Positions 28,022 to 37,033 of a stretch of DNA of 63,471 bases are shown piece by piece. This DNA comes from Actinomycetota bacterium. GTDB taxonomy: Bacteria > Actinomycetota > Acidimicrobiia > Spongiisociales > UBA11373. The position numbers were made by a program, and so were the translations under genes. A model generated the notes under the pieces. It ran no database searches, had not been told where the DNA came from, and saw only the letters and a list, made by a program, of their open reading frames with translations. The DNA lies in NCBI GenBank assembly GCA_020444505.1, contig JAHLKU010000007.1:1-63471 (forward strand), in the 5' to 3' direction. Numbering within the stretch: the stretch's first letter is position 1; each line of letters opens with the position of its first letter.

Positions 28022-29148
28022 GTGTCCTCGGTGATGACCGTCAGCGTCATCGTCTGGTTGTGGAGGTCGCAGGGACCGCCCCGGTGGGGGGCGATCTCTC
28101 CGTACGAGTAGAAGCCGACCTGATGGGTGCCGGCCGGCATCCGGTGCAGGGTGGCCTCGGTCTCCTCCTCGGTGCGCTCGCTGAGGACGAGCCGCCGCCC
28201 CACGCAGGAGATGGCGACGGCCAGCGCCGGGCCCGCTTCGGGCCGGGCGTGCATCGCCGCCACGTCGGCTCCGGTGACCAGGCGGTCGGTGGTCGCCTGC
28301 ATCAACTGGGCTCGGGCGCCGGTGGGCATGTCGCCGGCGAACACCAGGGCCTGGTGCTCCTCGTCCACCGCCAGGATGGTGCGGACGGTCAGCGGCTCGT
28401 CGTCGCCGGCGGCGAGGCCGAGGGGGAACAGCAGGCCGGTCGCCGGGAGCCCGGCGGCCAGGTCGCCGAGGTACTCCTTGTAGAGCGAGAGGGCGGGTCG
28501 CCCATCGAGTTCGTACAGGACGTGCCCCTCCGACCGGGTGATCAGCCGCTGCGGCCCGAACAGGTCCCAGCCACCCTCGGACCCGCTGGTGAGACGGACG
28601 GCGTCGCCGTAGAAGCCGAGCGCCGACACGTAGCCGTCGGCCGGCTCGCCGTCCACCAGCACCCAGGTGGCCTCGAAACGGTCGCCGTCACCTGCGAGCC
28701 CTCCGGTCACCGGGATCCCGGGGAGGGCGCCGGTGAGGCCGCGCACGAGATCGGACCCGTTCACCGAGAGACCGTCGGACAGCACGAAGACCCCGGCCAG
28801 CCCGGGCCCGAGCAGCGCCTCGGCGAGCTCGCGGCCCGCATCGTGCGATTGTGGGGAGTCGGCGCAGCGGGCGTACGCGGTGTGGACCCGTGTCCGGTCG
28901 AACCGCGCCACGGCCACCGACAGCGAGCCGTCACGGACCGCGGAGCCGTGGATCTCCCCGGCGGTGGAGCACCCGATCATCGCCACGTCGCCGAGCTCCT
29001 TCGACAACTCGCGCAGCGGCCCGGGGTCGGCGGCGTAGGGGCCGGAGGCGCCGAACGCGAAGACGGCGGTCTGTCCCGGCTCGCCCGGCTCCGGGAGGGT
29101 GCCCGTCCATCCGCGTTCGGCATCGTGCGCCAGCACGGCGATGCGCAT
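28018..29148 (-). CDS. FIST domain signal-transduction protein
   Basis: Encodes 376 residues with FIST-N (MIGCSTAGEI, VTGGLAGDGDRF) and FIST-C (GFYSYGEIAP near the end) features. FIST domains are predicted sensors for small ligands, possibly amino acids. TTGGAGA precedes the ATG. It lies immediately upstream of, and overlaps, the cytosolic PAS histidine kinase, an organisation that suggests FIST detects the signal and the kinase relays it. Confidence 0.85.
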   Translation of the reverse strand: MRIAVLAHDAERGWTGTLPEPGEPGQTAVFAFGASGPYAADPGPLRELSKELGDVAMIGCSTAGEIHGSAVRDGSLSVAVARFDRTRVHTAYARCADSPQSHDAGRELAEALLGPGLAGVFVLSDGLSVNGSDLVRGLTGALPGIPVTGGLAGDGDRFEATWVLVDGEPADGYVSALGFYGDAVRLTSGSEGGWDLFGPQRLITRSEGHVLYELDGRPALSLYKEYLGDLAAGLPATGLLFPLGLAAGDDEPLTVRTILAVDEEHQALVFAGDMPTGARAQLMQATTDRLVTGADVAAMHARPEAGPALAVAISCVGRRLVLSERTEEETEATLHRMPAGTHQVGFYSYGEIAPHRGGPCDLHNQTMTLTVITEDT

Positions 29149-29279
29149 CGGTTCTCCAATTCCTGGACGGGTGACGTATCGGCCGGTTCGCCGGGCCGGT
29201 TGAGCGGTCCCGTCACGGCAGGCCCGCGGCGGGCGGGTCCCGCCGGTAGGCTGCCCGGGTTCACGACGGGGGAGGAGCC

Positions 29280-29432
29280 ATGAAGATCAACAAGCTCTGG
29301 AAGATCGGCCTGGCCGCGGTGCTGGCGTGGTGGGGCCTGATGCTGCTCGACGTGCTCACGTTCAGCGGCGCCGACAACATCCTGGCGATCGCCTCGCTGG
29401 CGACCGCGTTCCTGGTGCTGATCGACAAGTAG
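29280..29432 (+). CDS. 50-residue membrane peptide
   Basis: A short frame, easily missed, encodes 50 residues: a basic start MKINKLWKIG, two hydrophobic segments (about residues 10-26 and 33-47) and a DK end. GGGGGAGGAG lies immediately upstream as a strong ribosome-binding site, and a TAGGCT hexamer at 29246 could be its -10. Function unknown. It converges on the tyrosine phenol-lyase gene. Confidence 0.6.
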   Translation: MKINKLWKIGLAAVLAWWGLMLLDVLTFSGADNILAIASLATAFLVLIDK

Positions 29433-29450
29433 CCGCCGCAGCCCCGCCCG

Positions 29451-30836
29451 TCAGCCGATCTCCTCGAACGTCGCCTGGAAGAAGCGGAGTTCGGGCGGCT
29501 CGTAGGTGAAGCGGAGGCCCTTGATCTGCTCCCGCCGCTCGTAGACCGCGGCCACCGACTCGGCGACCACGTCCATGTGGGCCTGGGTGTACACCCGCCG
29601 GGGGATCGTCAGCCGGACCAGTTCCAGCTTCGGGTAGTGGTGGTCGCCGGTCACAGGGTCGCGCCCTGCCGAGACCACGCCCCGCTCCATGCCCCGGACC
29701 CCGCTGTCCACGTAGATGGCCGCGGTGAGCGCCTGGGCGGGGAACTGGTCCTGGGGCAGGTGGGGGACGACGGCGGCGGCGTCGATGAACACGGCATGGC
29801 CGCCGATCGGCTGCACGGTGGCGATGCCGGCGTCGTTGATGAGGCCGCCCAGGTAGTGGACCTGGCCGATGCGGGCCCGGATGTGGTCGTCGGTGGCCAC
29901 CATCTCCCGCATGCCCCGCGCCAGCGCCTCCATGTCGCGGCCCGACATGCCGCCGTAGGTGTGGAGGCCCTCGAAGGCCACCAGCAGCGCCCTGGCCCGG
30001 CGGGCGAGGTCGGGGTCGCGCAGCGCCAGGAACCCGCCGATGTTCACCAGGTTGTCCTTCTTGGACGACATGGTGGCGCCGTCGGTGTACGAGCAGATCT
30101 CCCGCAGGATCTCGCCGACGCTCTTGCCGGCGTACCCCTCCTCGCGCTGCTGGATGAACCAGGCGTTCTCCAGTGCCCGTGTGGCGTCCAGCATCACCAG
30201 GATGTCGTGGCGGTGGCACAGCTCGTGGACGGCCCGCAGGTTGGCCATGGACAGCGGCTGGCCGCCTGCCATGTTCACGTTGGTCTCCACCGAGATGTAG
30301 GGGATCTTCCCGGCGCCGTGCTCGTCGATGACGGCCTGCAGCTTGGCGAGGTCCACGTTGCCCTTGAACGGGTGGGTGCTGGCCGGGTCGTGGGCCTCGT
30401 CGATGATCACGTCCACGAACGTCCCGCCGGCGTGCTCCTGGTGGAACTTGGTGGTGGTGAAGTACATGTTGCCGGGGACCACGTCGCCCGGGGAGATGAG
30501 GATCTGGCTCAGGATGTGCTCGGCGCCCCGGCCCTGGTGGGTGGGGACGAGTTCCTCGTAGCCGTACACCTCGCGCACCGCGTCGACCAGGTGGTAGAAG
30601 GACCGGCTCCCTGCGTAGGCCTCGTCGCCCAGCATCAGGCCCGCCCACTGGTACTCCGACATCGCCGAGGTGCCGGAGTCGGTGAGCAGGTCGATGTACA
30701 CGTCGTCGGAGGCGAGCAGGAACGTGTTGTACCCGGCGGCGCGGTTGGCGGCCTCGCGATGCTCGCGGGTCGTCATCCTGATCGGCTCGACCATCTTGAT
30801 CTTGTACGGCTCGGCCCAGGAGCGGTGATCGGACAC
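29451..30836 (-). CDS. tpl: tyrosine phenol-lyase (beta-tyrosinase)
   Basis: Encodes 461 PLP-enzyme residues from GTG at 30836. It would commonly be labelled tryptophanase, but the residues match tyrosine phenol-lyase: Tyr74, Arg103 (HQGRG), Thr127 (FTTTK), Arg220, PLP-lysine Lys260 (SSKKD), Arg385 (GMERG) and Phe452 correspond to Citrobacter Tyr71, Arg100, Thr124, Arg217, Lys257, Arg381 and Phe448. Thr124 and Arg381 are the residues that recognise the phenol and are not kept in tryptophanase. The reaction splits tyrosine to phenol, pyruvate and ammonia, and is reversible. Only the Met288 equivalent (Leu291) differs. Confidence 0.88.
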   Translation of the reverse strand: MSDHRSWAEPYKIKMVEPIRMTTREHREAANRAAGYNTFLLASDDVYIDLLTDSGTSAMSEYQWAGLMLGDEAYAGSRSFYHLVDAVREVYGYEELVPTHQGRGAEHILSQILISPGDVVPGNMYFTTTKFHQEHAGGTFVDVIIDEAHDPASTHPFKGNVDLAKLQAVIDEHGAGKIPYISVETNVNMAGGQPLSMANLRAVHELCHRHDILVMLDATRALENAWFIQQREEGYAGKSVGEILREICSYTDGATMSSKKDNLVNIGGFLALRDPDLARRARALLVAFEGLHTYGGMSGRDMEALARGMREMVATDDHIRARIGQVHYLGGLINDAGIATVQPIGGHAVFIDAAAVVPHLPQDQFPAQALTAAIYVDSGVRGMERGVVSAGRDPVTGDHHYPKLELVRLTIPRRVYTQAHMDVVAESVAAVYERREQIKGLRFTYEPPELRFFQATFEEIG

Positions 30837-30880
30837 GGCAGAACCTCCTCGGAGCACGCGAAGCGGTGTCGGGGCCGAAT

Positions 30881-31783
30881 CTACTCGGGGGTGGTGCCGT
30901 CCGAGCCGCCCTCGTGGGTGCCGAAGCGCTCGGCCACGACGGCGATGACCGCCACCACGGCGAGGCCGGCGACCGCGAACAGCAGCGGGCCGAGCCACTC
31001 CCCGGCGGGCGGCGCCGCCAGGTGGGCGGTGTCCACGCCGTCGGGCCACGGCCACAGCACCCGCAGCGACCCGGCCATCAGCCCCACCAGGGCGGCCATG
31101 ACGGTGTCGTGGTGGTCGCGCAGCAGGCGGTCGAGGAGCGTCGAGAACGAGGCCAGGCCCAGGGCGGCGCCCGTGCCGAAGACGGCGATCATCAGCAGGT
31201 CGCGATCGTTGACGATCGCCAGCGTCGCCTCGTACATGCCGATCATCAGCAGCAGGAACGACCCCGACACGCCGGGGAGGATCATGGCGATGATCGCCAC
31301 CGCTCCGGCCAGGAAGTACATCCACACCGCGGGGTGGGCGATGTCGCTGCTGCTGAGGCCCAGCAGGAAGAAGGCGGCGACGGCGACTCCCACCATCACC
31401 GCGACGCGGGGCGGGTCCGGCGTCTCGATGAGGCGCCAGGCGATCACGATCGACCCGGCGACCAGGCCGAAGAACAGCGCGGCCATCTCGGCGGGGTGGT
31501 CCTGGAGCAGGCCCTCGATGACGGCCGCCAGTGCCACCGTCGCCGCCAGGATGCCGGCGCCCAGCAGGAGCACGAAGCGCCACTCCAGGCCCAGCAGGCG
31601 GCGCCTGGCCTCGCCCCAGCGGCCCCTGGCCAGGTCGGCGAGGCCGCCGGCGGCCTCCCGGATGGCGTGGATGAGGCGTTCGTAGATGCCGAGGACGAGC
31701 GCCATCGTGCCGCCCGAGACGCCGGGGATGATGTTGGCGGTGCCCATCAGGGCGCCGCGGACGAGGTTGAGGACGTCGGTCAC
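30881..31783 (-). CDS. DUF368 / PopT-type undecaprenyl-phosphate translocase
   Basis: Encodes 300 residues with about eight membrane segments. The two inverted-repeat signatures GTANIIPGVSGGTMAL and IAMILPGVSGSFLLLMIG identify the DUF368 family, recently shown to return undecaprenyl phosphate across the membrane for reuse in envelope synthesis. GTG at 31783 (MTDVLNLVRGALMG) fits the family; the frame continues upstream to 31834. It is divergent from nnrD. Confidence 0.85.
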   Translation of the reverse strand: MTDVLNLVRGALMGTANIIPGVSGGTMALVLGIYERLIHAIREAAGGLADLARGRWGEARRRLLGLEWRFVLLLGAGILAATVALAAVIEGLLQDHPAEMAALFFGLVAGSIVIAWRLIETPDPPRVAVMVGVAVAAFFLLGLSSSDIAHPAVWMYFLAGAVAIIAMILPGVSGSFLLLMIGMYEATLAIVNDRDLLMIAVFGTGAALGLASFSTLLDRLLRDHHDTVMAALVGLMAGSLRVLWPWPDGVDTAHLAAPPAGEWLGPLLFAVAGLAVVAVIAVVAERFGTHEGGSDGTTPE

Positions 31784-31860
31784 CGCCGTGAGAGTACCGG
31801 GGCGGGAGATGCTCGCAGGCGCACTCGGTACCATCGGCAGATGCCCGCAGGACCGCTGCC

Positions 31861-33273
31861 GTGAGGCTCGTCATCACGCCCGAGGAATCGGCCCGCCTGG
31901 ACGCCGCTTCCGACGTGCCGGTGGACGTGCTGATGGAACGCGCCGGGCTCGCCGTGGCCCTGGCCGCCGCCCGCGAGGGCGCCGGGTACGGCACGCGCGT
32001 CATCGTCCTCGCCGGGCCCGGCAACAACGGGGGCGACGCCTACGTGGCGGCGCGGTACCTGCGGCAGCGGGGTGCGGCCGTCGAGGTCCGCAGCCTCGGC
32101 TTCCCGCGCGGCGACGACTCGCCCTCGCGCCTCGCCGCGGCGGCGGCCGTGGACGCCGGGGTCCGGGTGCGGCCGCTGGGAGCACCGGAGGACTGCGACC
32201 TGGTGGTCGACGGCCTGTTCGGCGCCGGGTTCCGGGGGGCGCTGCCGGACGCGGCGGCGGCCTGGACCCGCACCGGCGCCCCCGTGGTGGCGGTGGACGT
32301 GCCGAGCGGCCTCAAGGCGGCCGACGGCACCGCCGAAGGCGCCGTGTTCGGGGCGGTCCGCACCGTGACGTTCCAGGCCCTCAAGGTGGGGCACCTGGTG
32401 GGCCTCGGCCCCGACGTCTGCGGCGACGTGGAGGTGGCCGACATCGGCCTCGAGGGGGCGGTGCCGGCGTTCAAGGTGTGTGAGGACGGGGACGCGCCGC
32501 TCCCCGCCCGGGCCCGTGACGCCCACAAGTGGAGTGCGGGGTCGGTGCTGGTGGCCGGCGGCTCTGCGGGGCTGACCGGCGCCGCCGCGCTCGCCGCCCG
32601 CTCGGCGCTGGAGTTCGGGGCCGGCGCGGTGCGCCTCGCCTGCCCCGGTGCGCTGCAGCCCATCCACGCGACCATGGATCCGGGAGTGATGACCACCGCC
32701 GTCGGCGACGGCACCGACCTCGGGGCCGACCCGGCTCCGATCCTTGCGGCCGCCGAGCGGTTCGACGTGCTGGCCCTCGGCCCCGGCCTGGGCCGCTACG
32801 AGGGAGCCGCCGCCCTGGTGGCCGGCATCGCAGCACGATGGGACAAGCCGCTCGTGGTGGACGCCGACGGCCTCGCCGCCCTCGACTTCGAGACGCTCGC
32901 CGCCCGCACCGCCCCCACCGTGGTCACGCCGCACGGCGGCGAGTTCCGCCGCCTCACCGGCGAGGAGCCGGGCTGGGAGGCCGCCGCGGCCGCAGCCGCC
33001 GAGAGCGGGGCGGTGGTGCTGCTGAAGGGCGGGCCGACCTTCGTGGCCGGTGAGGAGGTGTGGGCCGTCACCAGCGGTGGACCCGAACTGGCCACCGTGG
33101 GCACCGGCGACGTGCTCACCGGGATGGTGGCGGCGCTGCTGGCACGCGGGCTCGACCCCGAGGCCGCCGCCCGCTCGGCCGCCCACCGTCACGGCCGGGC
33201 CGCGGCCCGCCTGCACCGGGACACCACCGTCACCGCCACCGGGCTGATGGGTGTGATCGGGGAGTGGGCATGA
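31861..33273 (+). CDS. nnrD: bifunctional NAD(P)H-hydrate epimerase / ADP-dependent dehydratase
   Basis: Encodes 470 residues from GTG at 31861. The N-terminal YjeF-N epimerase domain (about 1-200) contains AGPGNNGGDAYVAARYL; the C-terminal kinase-fold dehydratase contains AGSAGLTGAAALAARSAL and GTGDVLTGMVAALLARG. Together they repair damaged NAD(P)H. It is the first gene of a long overlapped operon; its stop overlaps alr. Confidence 0.93.
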   Translation: MRLVITPEESARLDAASDVPVDVLMERAGLAVALAAAREGAGYGTRVIVLAGPGNNGGDAYVAARYLRQRGAAVEVRSLGFPRGDDSPSRLAAAAAVDAGVRVRPLGAPEDCDLVVDGLFGAGFRGALPDAAAAWTRTGAPVVAVDVPSGLKAADGTAEGAVFGAVRTVTFQALKVGHLVGLGPDVCGDVEVADIGLEGAVPAFKVCEDGDAPLPARARDAHKWSAGSVLVAGGSAGLTGAAALAARSALEFGAGAVRLACPGALQPIHATMDPGVMTTAVGDGTDLGADPAPILAAAERFDVLALGPGLGRYEGAAALVAGIAARWDKPLVVDADGLAALDFETLAARTAPTVVTPHGGEFRRLTGEEPGWEAAAAAAAESGAVVLLKGGPTFVAGEEVWAVTSGGPELATVGTGDVLTGMVAALLARGLDPEAAARSAAHRHGRAAARLHRDTTVTATGLMGVIGEWA

Positions 33274-34364
33274 GGCCGACGTGGATCGAGATCGACCTGG
33301 GGGCGATCCGTGAGAACGTGGCGGCCATCGGCGCCGCCGTCGCCCCGGCTGCGGTGTGCGCGGTGGTGAAGGCCGACGGCTACGGCCACGGCGACGTGCC
33401 GGTGGCGGAGGCCGCCCAGGAGGGCGGCGCCGACTGGCTGGCGGTGGCGCTGGTGGCCGAGGGGGCCCGGCTGCGGGAGGCCGGCATCGAGGGCCCGATC
33501 CTGCTGCTCTCCGAGCCGTTCCCCGAAGAGGTGCCGGAGATCGTCCGCTGGGAGCTGACGCCGACGGTGTACCGCGAGTCGTTCCTGGAGGCGCTGGTTG
33601 CGGTCGCCCCGGCCGGGTACCCGGTGCACCTGAAGGTGGACACCGGCATGCACCGGGTGGGCGCCGACCCGGCAGAGGCGGGCCGTCTCGCCGCCCTCGT
33701 CGAGCAGCGCGGCCTGGTGCTGCAGGGCGTCTGGACCCACTTCGCCGTCTCCGAGGAGGACGCCGCCTACACCGAGGAGCAGGCGCAGCGCCTGCTGGGC
33801 CTCGCCGGCGGCCTGGCCGGATCGGGGATCGTGCCGCTGATGCTGCACGCCTCCAACACCGCAGGCGCGCTCGGCTACCCCGGCGCCCGGCTCGACATGG
33901 TGCGGGCCGGCATCGGCATGTACGGGCTGCGCCCCGCCCCCGGCTACCACCCCGAGGTGCGGCTGCGCCCCGCCATGCGGGTGGTGTCCCACGTCTCGTA
34001 CCTGCAGCGGCTGCCGGCCGGCGAGCGCCCCTCCTATGGGCGGGTGCGCCCGCTGGCCGCCGAGAGCACCGTCGCCACCGTGCCCATCGGCTACGCCGAC
34101 GGCGTGCCCCGCAGCCTGGGGCCCGCGGGCGGGGGCGTGCTCATCAGGGGCAGGCGGTACCCGTTCGCCGGCAACGTCACCATGGACCAGATCGTCGTGG
34201 ACGTGGGCGACGACCCGGTGGAGGTGGGCGACGAGGTGGTGCTGCTCGGGGCGCAGGGCGCCGAGGAGATCACCGCCGAGGAGTGGGCCGAGCGCCTCGG
34301 CCTCATCGTGTACGAGGTCGTCTGCGGGTTCGGCCCCCGCATCCCCAGGAGGTACCACGGATGA
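33270..34364 (+). CDS. alr: alanine racemase
   Basis: Encodes 364 residues. PLP-lysine Lys34 lies in VVKADGYGHG and the catalytic tyrosine in PSYGR near residue 255; HASNTAG and MVRAGIGMYG are also family motifs. It supplies D-alanine for peptidoglycan. It overlaps nnrD and the P1 peptidase gene by four bases each. Confidence 0.96.
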   Translation: MRPTWIEIDLGAIRENVAAIGAAVAPAAVCAVVKADGYGHGDVPVAEAAQEGGADWLAVALVAEGARLREAGIEGPILLLSEPFPEEVPEIVRWELTPTVYRESFLEALVAVAPAGYPVHLKVDTGMHRVGADPAEAGRLAALVEQRGLVLQGVWTHFAVSEEDAAYTEEQAQRLLGLAGGLAGSGIVPLMLHASNTAGALGYPGARLDMVRAGIGMYGLRPAPGYHPEVRLRPAMRVVSHVSYLQRLPAGERPSYGRVRPLAAESTVATVPIGYADGVPRSLGPAGGGVLIRGRRYPFAGNVTMDQIVVDVGDDPVEVGDEVVLLGAQGAEEITAEEWAERLGLIVYEVVCGFGPRIPRRYHG

Positions 34365-35269
34365 CACTGACGGCGGTCCCCGGCGTGAAGGTGGGGCACT
34401 GGACCGACCCCGAGGGGCTCACCGGCGTGACGGTGGTGGTGCCGCCCCAGCCCAACGTGACCGCCGTGGAGGTGCGGGGCGCCGCCCCCGGCACCCGGGA
34501 GACCGCCCTGCTGGCGCCGGGGATGAAGGTGCAGGGGGTGCACGCCATCACGCTGTGCGGCGGGAGCGCCTTCGGCCTCGCCGCCGCCTCCGGGGTGGCC
34601 GACGCCCTCGAGCAGGACGGGCAGGGCTTCCCGACCATGGCGGGGCCGGTGCCGATCGTCCCCGCCGCAGTCATCTTCGACCTCATGGTCGGCAGCAACA
34701 CGGCCCGGCCCGGCCCCGGCGACGGCGCCGCCGCGTACCGCGCCGCCACGGACGGCCCCGTCGAGATGGGGACGGTCGGGGCGGGCACCGGCGCCACCGT
34801 GGCGGGGTGGCGCGGCTTCGAGCACGCCCGCAAGGGCGGCGTCGGCTCGGCCTCGGCGGAGGTGGGGGAGGCCACCGTCGCGGCGCTGGCGGTGGTGAAC
34901 GCCGTCGGCGACGTGTTCACCCTGGAGGGCGAGCCGCTCACCGGCGGCGACCCGGTGCCGGGACCGCCGCCGTTCGTGCCCCAGCCGCTGGAGAACACCA
35001 CGCTGGTGGTGCTGGCCACCGACGGCGCCTTCGACCGCGCCGGGCTGCAGCGGCTCTGCGTGCGGGCCCACGACGCCCTGGGGGCCTGTCTGCGCCCGGG
35101 GCACACCCGATATGATGGCGACGCCGTCTTTGCCGTCTCGTGCGGGGATCGCACGGCCGATCCCGATGCGGCCGGCGAGGCGGCGTTCGCCGTGGTGGGG
35201 CGGTCGATCGAGGCCGCGGTCCGCAGCGCCACGGCGGCAGGAGGCATCCCGGCGGTGGAGGGCGCATGA
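34361..35269 (+). CDS. P1 (DmpA/NylC) family self-cleaving N-terminal nucleophile hydrolase
   Basis: Encodes 302 residues. GVKVGHWTD at the start, LCGGSAFGL and the N212-T213 pair in ENTTLVVLATD mark the S58/P1 family, whose precursor cleaves itself to expose a Thr or Ser nucleophile. Members include D-aminopeptidases and nylon-oligomer hydrolases. Being wedged between alr and a DNA-repair gene, its substrate is unclear; a role in D-residue turnover is only a guess. Confidence 0.85.
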   Translation: MTLTAVPGVKVGHWTDPEGLTGVTVVVPPQPNVTAVEVRGAAPGTRETALLAPGMKVQGVHAITLCGGSAFGLAAASGVADALEQDGQGFPTMAGPVPIVPAAVIFDLMVGSNTARPGPGDGAAAYRAATDGPVEMGTVGAGTGATVAGWRGFEHARKGGVGSASAEVGEATVAALAVVNAVGDVFTLEGEPLTGGDPVPGPPPFVPQPLENTTLVVLATDGAFDRAGLQRLCVRAHDALGACLRPGHTRYDGDAVFAVSCGDRTADPDAAGEAAFAVVGRSIEAAVRSATAAGGIPAVEGA

Positions 35270-35880
35270 GCGACGTGGCAGACCGGCTGGCGGCCCTGGG
35301 GGCCGAGGCGGCCGGGTGCACGCGCTGCGGGCTCGCCGCCACGAGGACCCAGGTGGTGTTCGGCGCCGGGTCGCCCGAGGCCGACGTGATGTTCGTCGGC
35401 GAGGCCCCCGGGTTCCACGAGGACCAGCAGGGGGTCCCCTTCGTGGGCGCCGCCGGCAAGCTGCTCGACCAGTTGCTCGGCGAGATCGGCGTGGCGCGCG
35501 ACGACGTCTACATCGGCAACGTGCTGAAGTGCCGCCCCCCCAGCAACCGCGACCCCAAGCCCGACGAGATCGAGGCGTGCAAGGGCTACCTCGCCGAGCA
35601 GTTGCGGCTCATCGACCCGGCGGTGGTGGTGACGCTCGGCAACTTCGCCACCAAGCTGCTGCTGAAGCGGGACGTGGGCATCACCCGCACCCGCGGCCAG
35701 GTGTACCCGTGGTGGGGCCGCCACCTGGTGCCGACGTTCCACCCCGCTGCGGCGCTGCGAGGCGGCGACCGCATCCTCGGCCAGATGCGGGAGGACTTCG
35801 CCCTGGTCCGCTCCGTGCTCGACCGGCGGGTGGGCCAGGAGGCGGACCCGGTCGCCGAGCAACTGGGGATGTTCGAATGA
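35266..35880 (+). CDS. udg: uracil-DNA glycosylase, family 4 (iron-sulphur)
   Basis: Encodes 204 residues. Cys18, Cys21, Cys89 and Cys105 are placed as in the [4Fe-4S] cluster of family 4 enzymes. Motif 1 is VGEAPGFHEDQQG and the C-terminal motif is FHPAAALR. It removes uracil from DNA. It overlaps both neighbours by four bases. Confidence 0.93.
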   Translation: MSDVADRLAALGAEAAGCTRCGLAATRTQVVFGAGSPEADVMFVGEAPGFHEDQQGVPFVGAAGKLLDQLLGEIGVARDDVYIGNVLKCRPPSNRDPKPDEIEACKGYLAEQLRLIDPAVVVTLGNFATKLLLKRDVGITRTRGQVYPWWGRHLVPTFHPAAALRGGDRILGQMREDFALVRSVLDRRVGQEADPVAEQLGMFE

Positions 35881-36332
35881 CCGTCGCCGTCGCCTGCGCC
35901 GCGGAGGCCGACACCAGGGCGGTGGGCCGCCGCCTCGCCTCCCTGCTGCGCGCCGGCGACGTGGTGCTGCTGTCGGGCGAACTGGGCGCAGGCAAGACCG
36001 TGTTCGCCTCGGGTGTCGCCGAGGGCCTCGGCGTCGAGACGCCGGTGGTGAGCCCGTCGTTCGTGCTGGTCCGCCGCTACGAGGGGCTGATGACGCTCGT
36101 GCACGCCGACCTGTACCGGGTGGGGTCGTCGGGGGAGATCGAGGACCTCGACCTGGCCTCCGACGCCGCCGACGGGGTGCTGGTGGTGGAGTGGGGCGAC
36201 GTGTCCGAGCAGTCGTTCGGCGAGGACCACCTGATGGTGCGGATCACCCAGGACGACGAGGGCGTCCGCACCGTGGCCCTGGAGCCGCACGGCTCGTGGC
36301 GCTCCCGCCCGCTGGGGGAGGTGGCGCCGTGA
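35877..36332 (+). CDS. tsaE: tRNA t6A synthesis ATPase TsaE
   Basis: Encodes 151 residues. The Walker A GELGAGKT (about residues 38-45) and SPSFVLVRRYEG, HADLYRV motifs are typical. TsaE acts with TsaB and TsaD to install threonylcarbamoyl on A37 of tRNAs reading ANN codons. All three genes lie in this operon. Confidence 0.95.
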   Translation: MTVAVACAAEADTRAVGRRLASLLRAGDVVLLSGELGAGKTVFASGVAEGLGVETPVVSPSFVLVRRYEGLMTLVHADLYRVGSSGEIEDLDLASDAADGVLVVEWGDVSEQSFGEDHLMVRITQDDEGVRTVALEPHGSWRSRPLGEVAP

Positions 36333-37033
36333 GGATCGTCGCCATCGAGAGCGCCACGCCTGCCGCCTCGGTCGCCCTGGCGGAGGGCCGCGAGGTGGTG
36401 GGCTCGTCGCAGCGCGTCGACCGCCGCGGCCACGTGGCCTTCCTGGTGCCGGCGCTCGAGTTCCTCTTCGATCAGGCGGGGTGGAGCCCCGGCGACGTGG
36501 ACGTGGTGGCCGTGGACGTGGGCCCCGGCCTGTTCGGCGGCATCCGGGCGGGGCTCTCCACCGCCCAGGCGCTGGCCGGCGCCGTCGGGGCCCGGCTCGC
36601 CCCGGTGTCGTCGCTCGACGCCGTGGCGCTGCGCGCCGCCACCGCCCATCGCAAGATCTGGGCCGTCGTCGACGCCCGCCGCGGCGAGTACGCCGTCGCC
36701 CCCTACCAGCCGGTGCCGGGCGGGGTGGTGCGCGAGGGCGGGGTGGAACTGGTGTCGGCGGAGGCGTTCCGGGCGATCCTCGCCTCGGACCGCAGGGACG
36801 GCCTGGTGGTGGGCGACTGGGAGGCGCTGCCCGAATCGGTGTTCCGGGGCCTGCACGGCATCAAGACCGGCCGCCCCCGCTACCCGGCCGCCGACGCCGT
36901 GGTGGACCTGGCCCTGGCGAGGGCGGAGAGGGACGACCTCCCCCACCCCGACGAGGTGCGGCCCCGCTACCTGCGGGAGCCGGACGTCCGCATCAACTGG
37001 ACCGACTTCCGGAGGGAGGAGCCGTGGCGGTGA
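36329..37033 (+). CDS. tsaB: tRNA t6A synthesis protein TsaB
   Basis: Encodes 234 residues from GTG at 36329. The ASKHA-fold signatures AIESATPAASVAL and DVGPGLFGGIRAGLSTAQAL are clear. It is the scaffold partner of TsaD. It overlaps tsaE by four bases and rimI by ten. Confidence 0.94.
   Translation: MRIVAIESATPAASVALAEGREVVGSSQRVDRRGHVAFLVPALEFLFDQAGWSPGDVDVVAVDVGPGLFGGIRAGLSTAQALAGAVGARLAPVSSLDAVALRAATAHRKIWAVVDARRGEYAVAPYQPVPGGVVREGGVELVSAEAFRAILASDRRDGLVVGDWEALPESVFRGLHGIKTGRPRYPAADAVVDLALARAERDDLPHPDEVRPRYLREPDVRINWTDFRREEPWR

Noticed and set aside
29451-30836. Annotation as tryptophanase.
   Set aside because: The residues for phenol recognition (Thr127, Arg385) and the C-terminal LRFF end match tyrosine phenol-lyase rather than tryptophan indole-lyase.
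30840-32027. Long upstream extension of the tyrosine phenol-lyase frame.
   Set aside because: Homology begins at the GTG at 30836. The extension is antisense or out of frame to the DUF368 and nnrD genes and has no recognisable domain.
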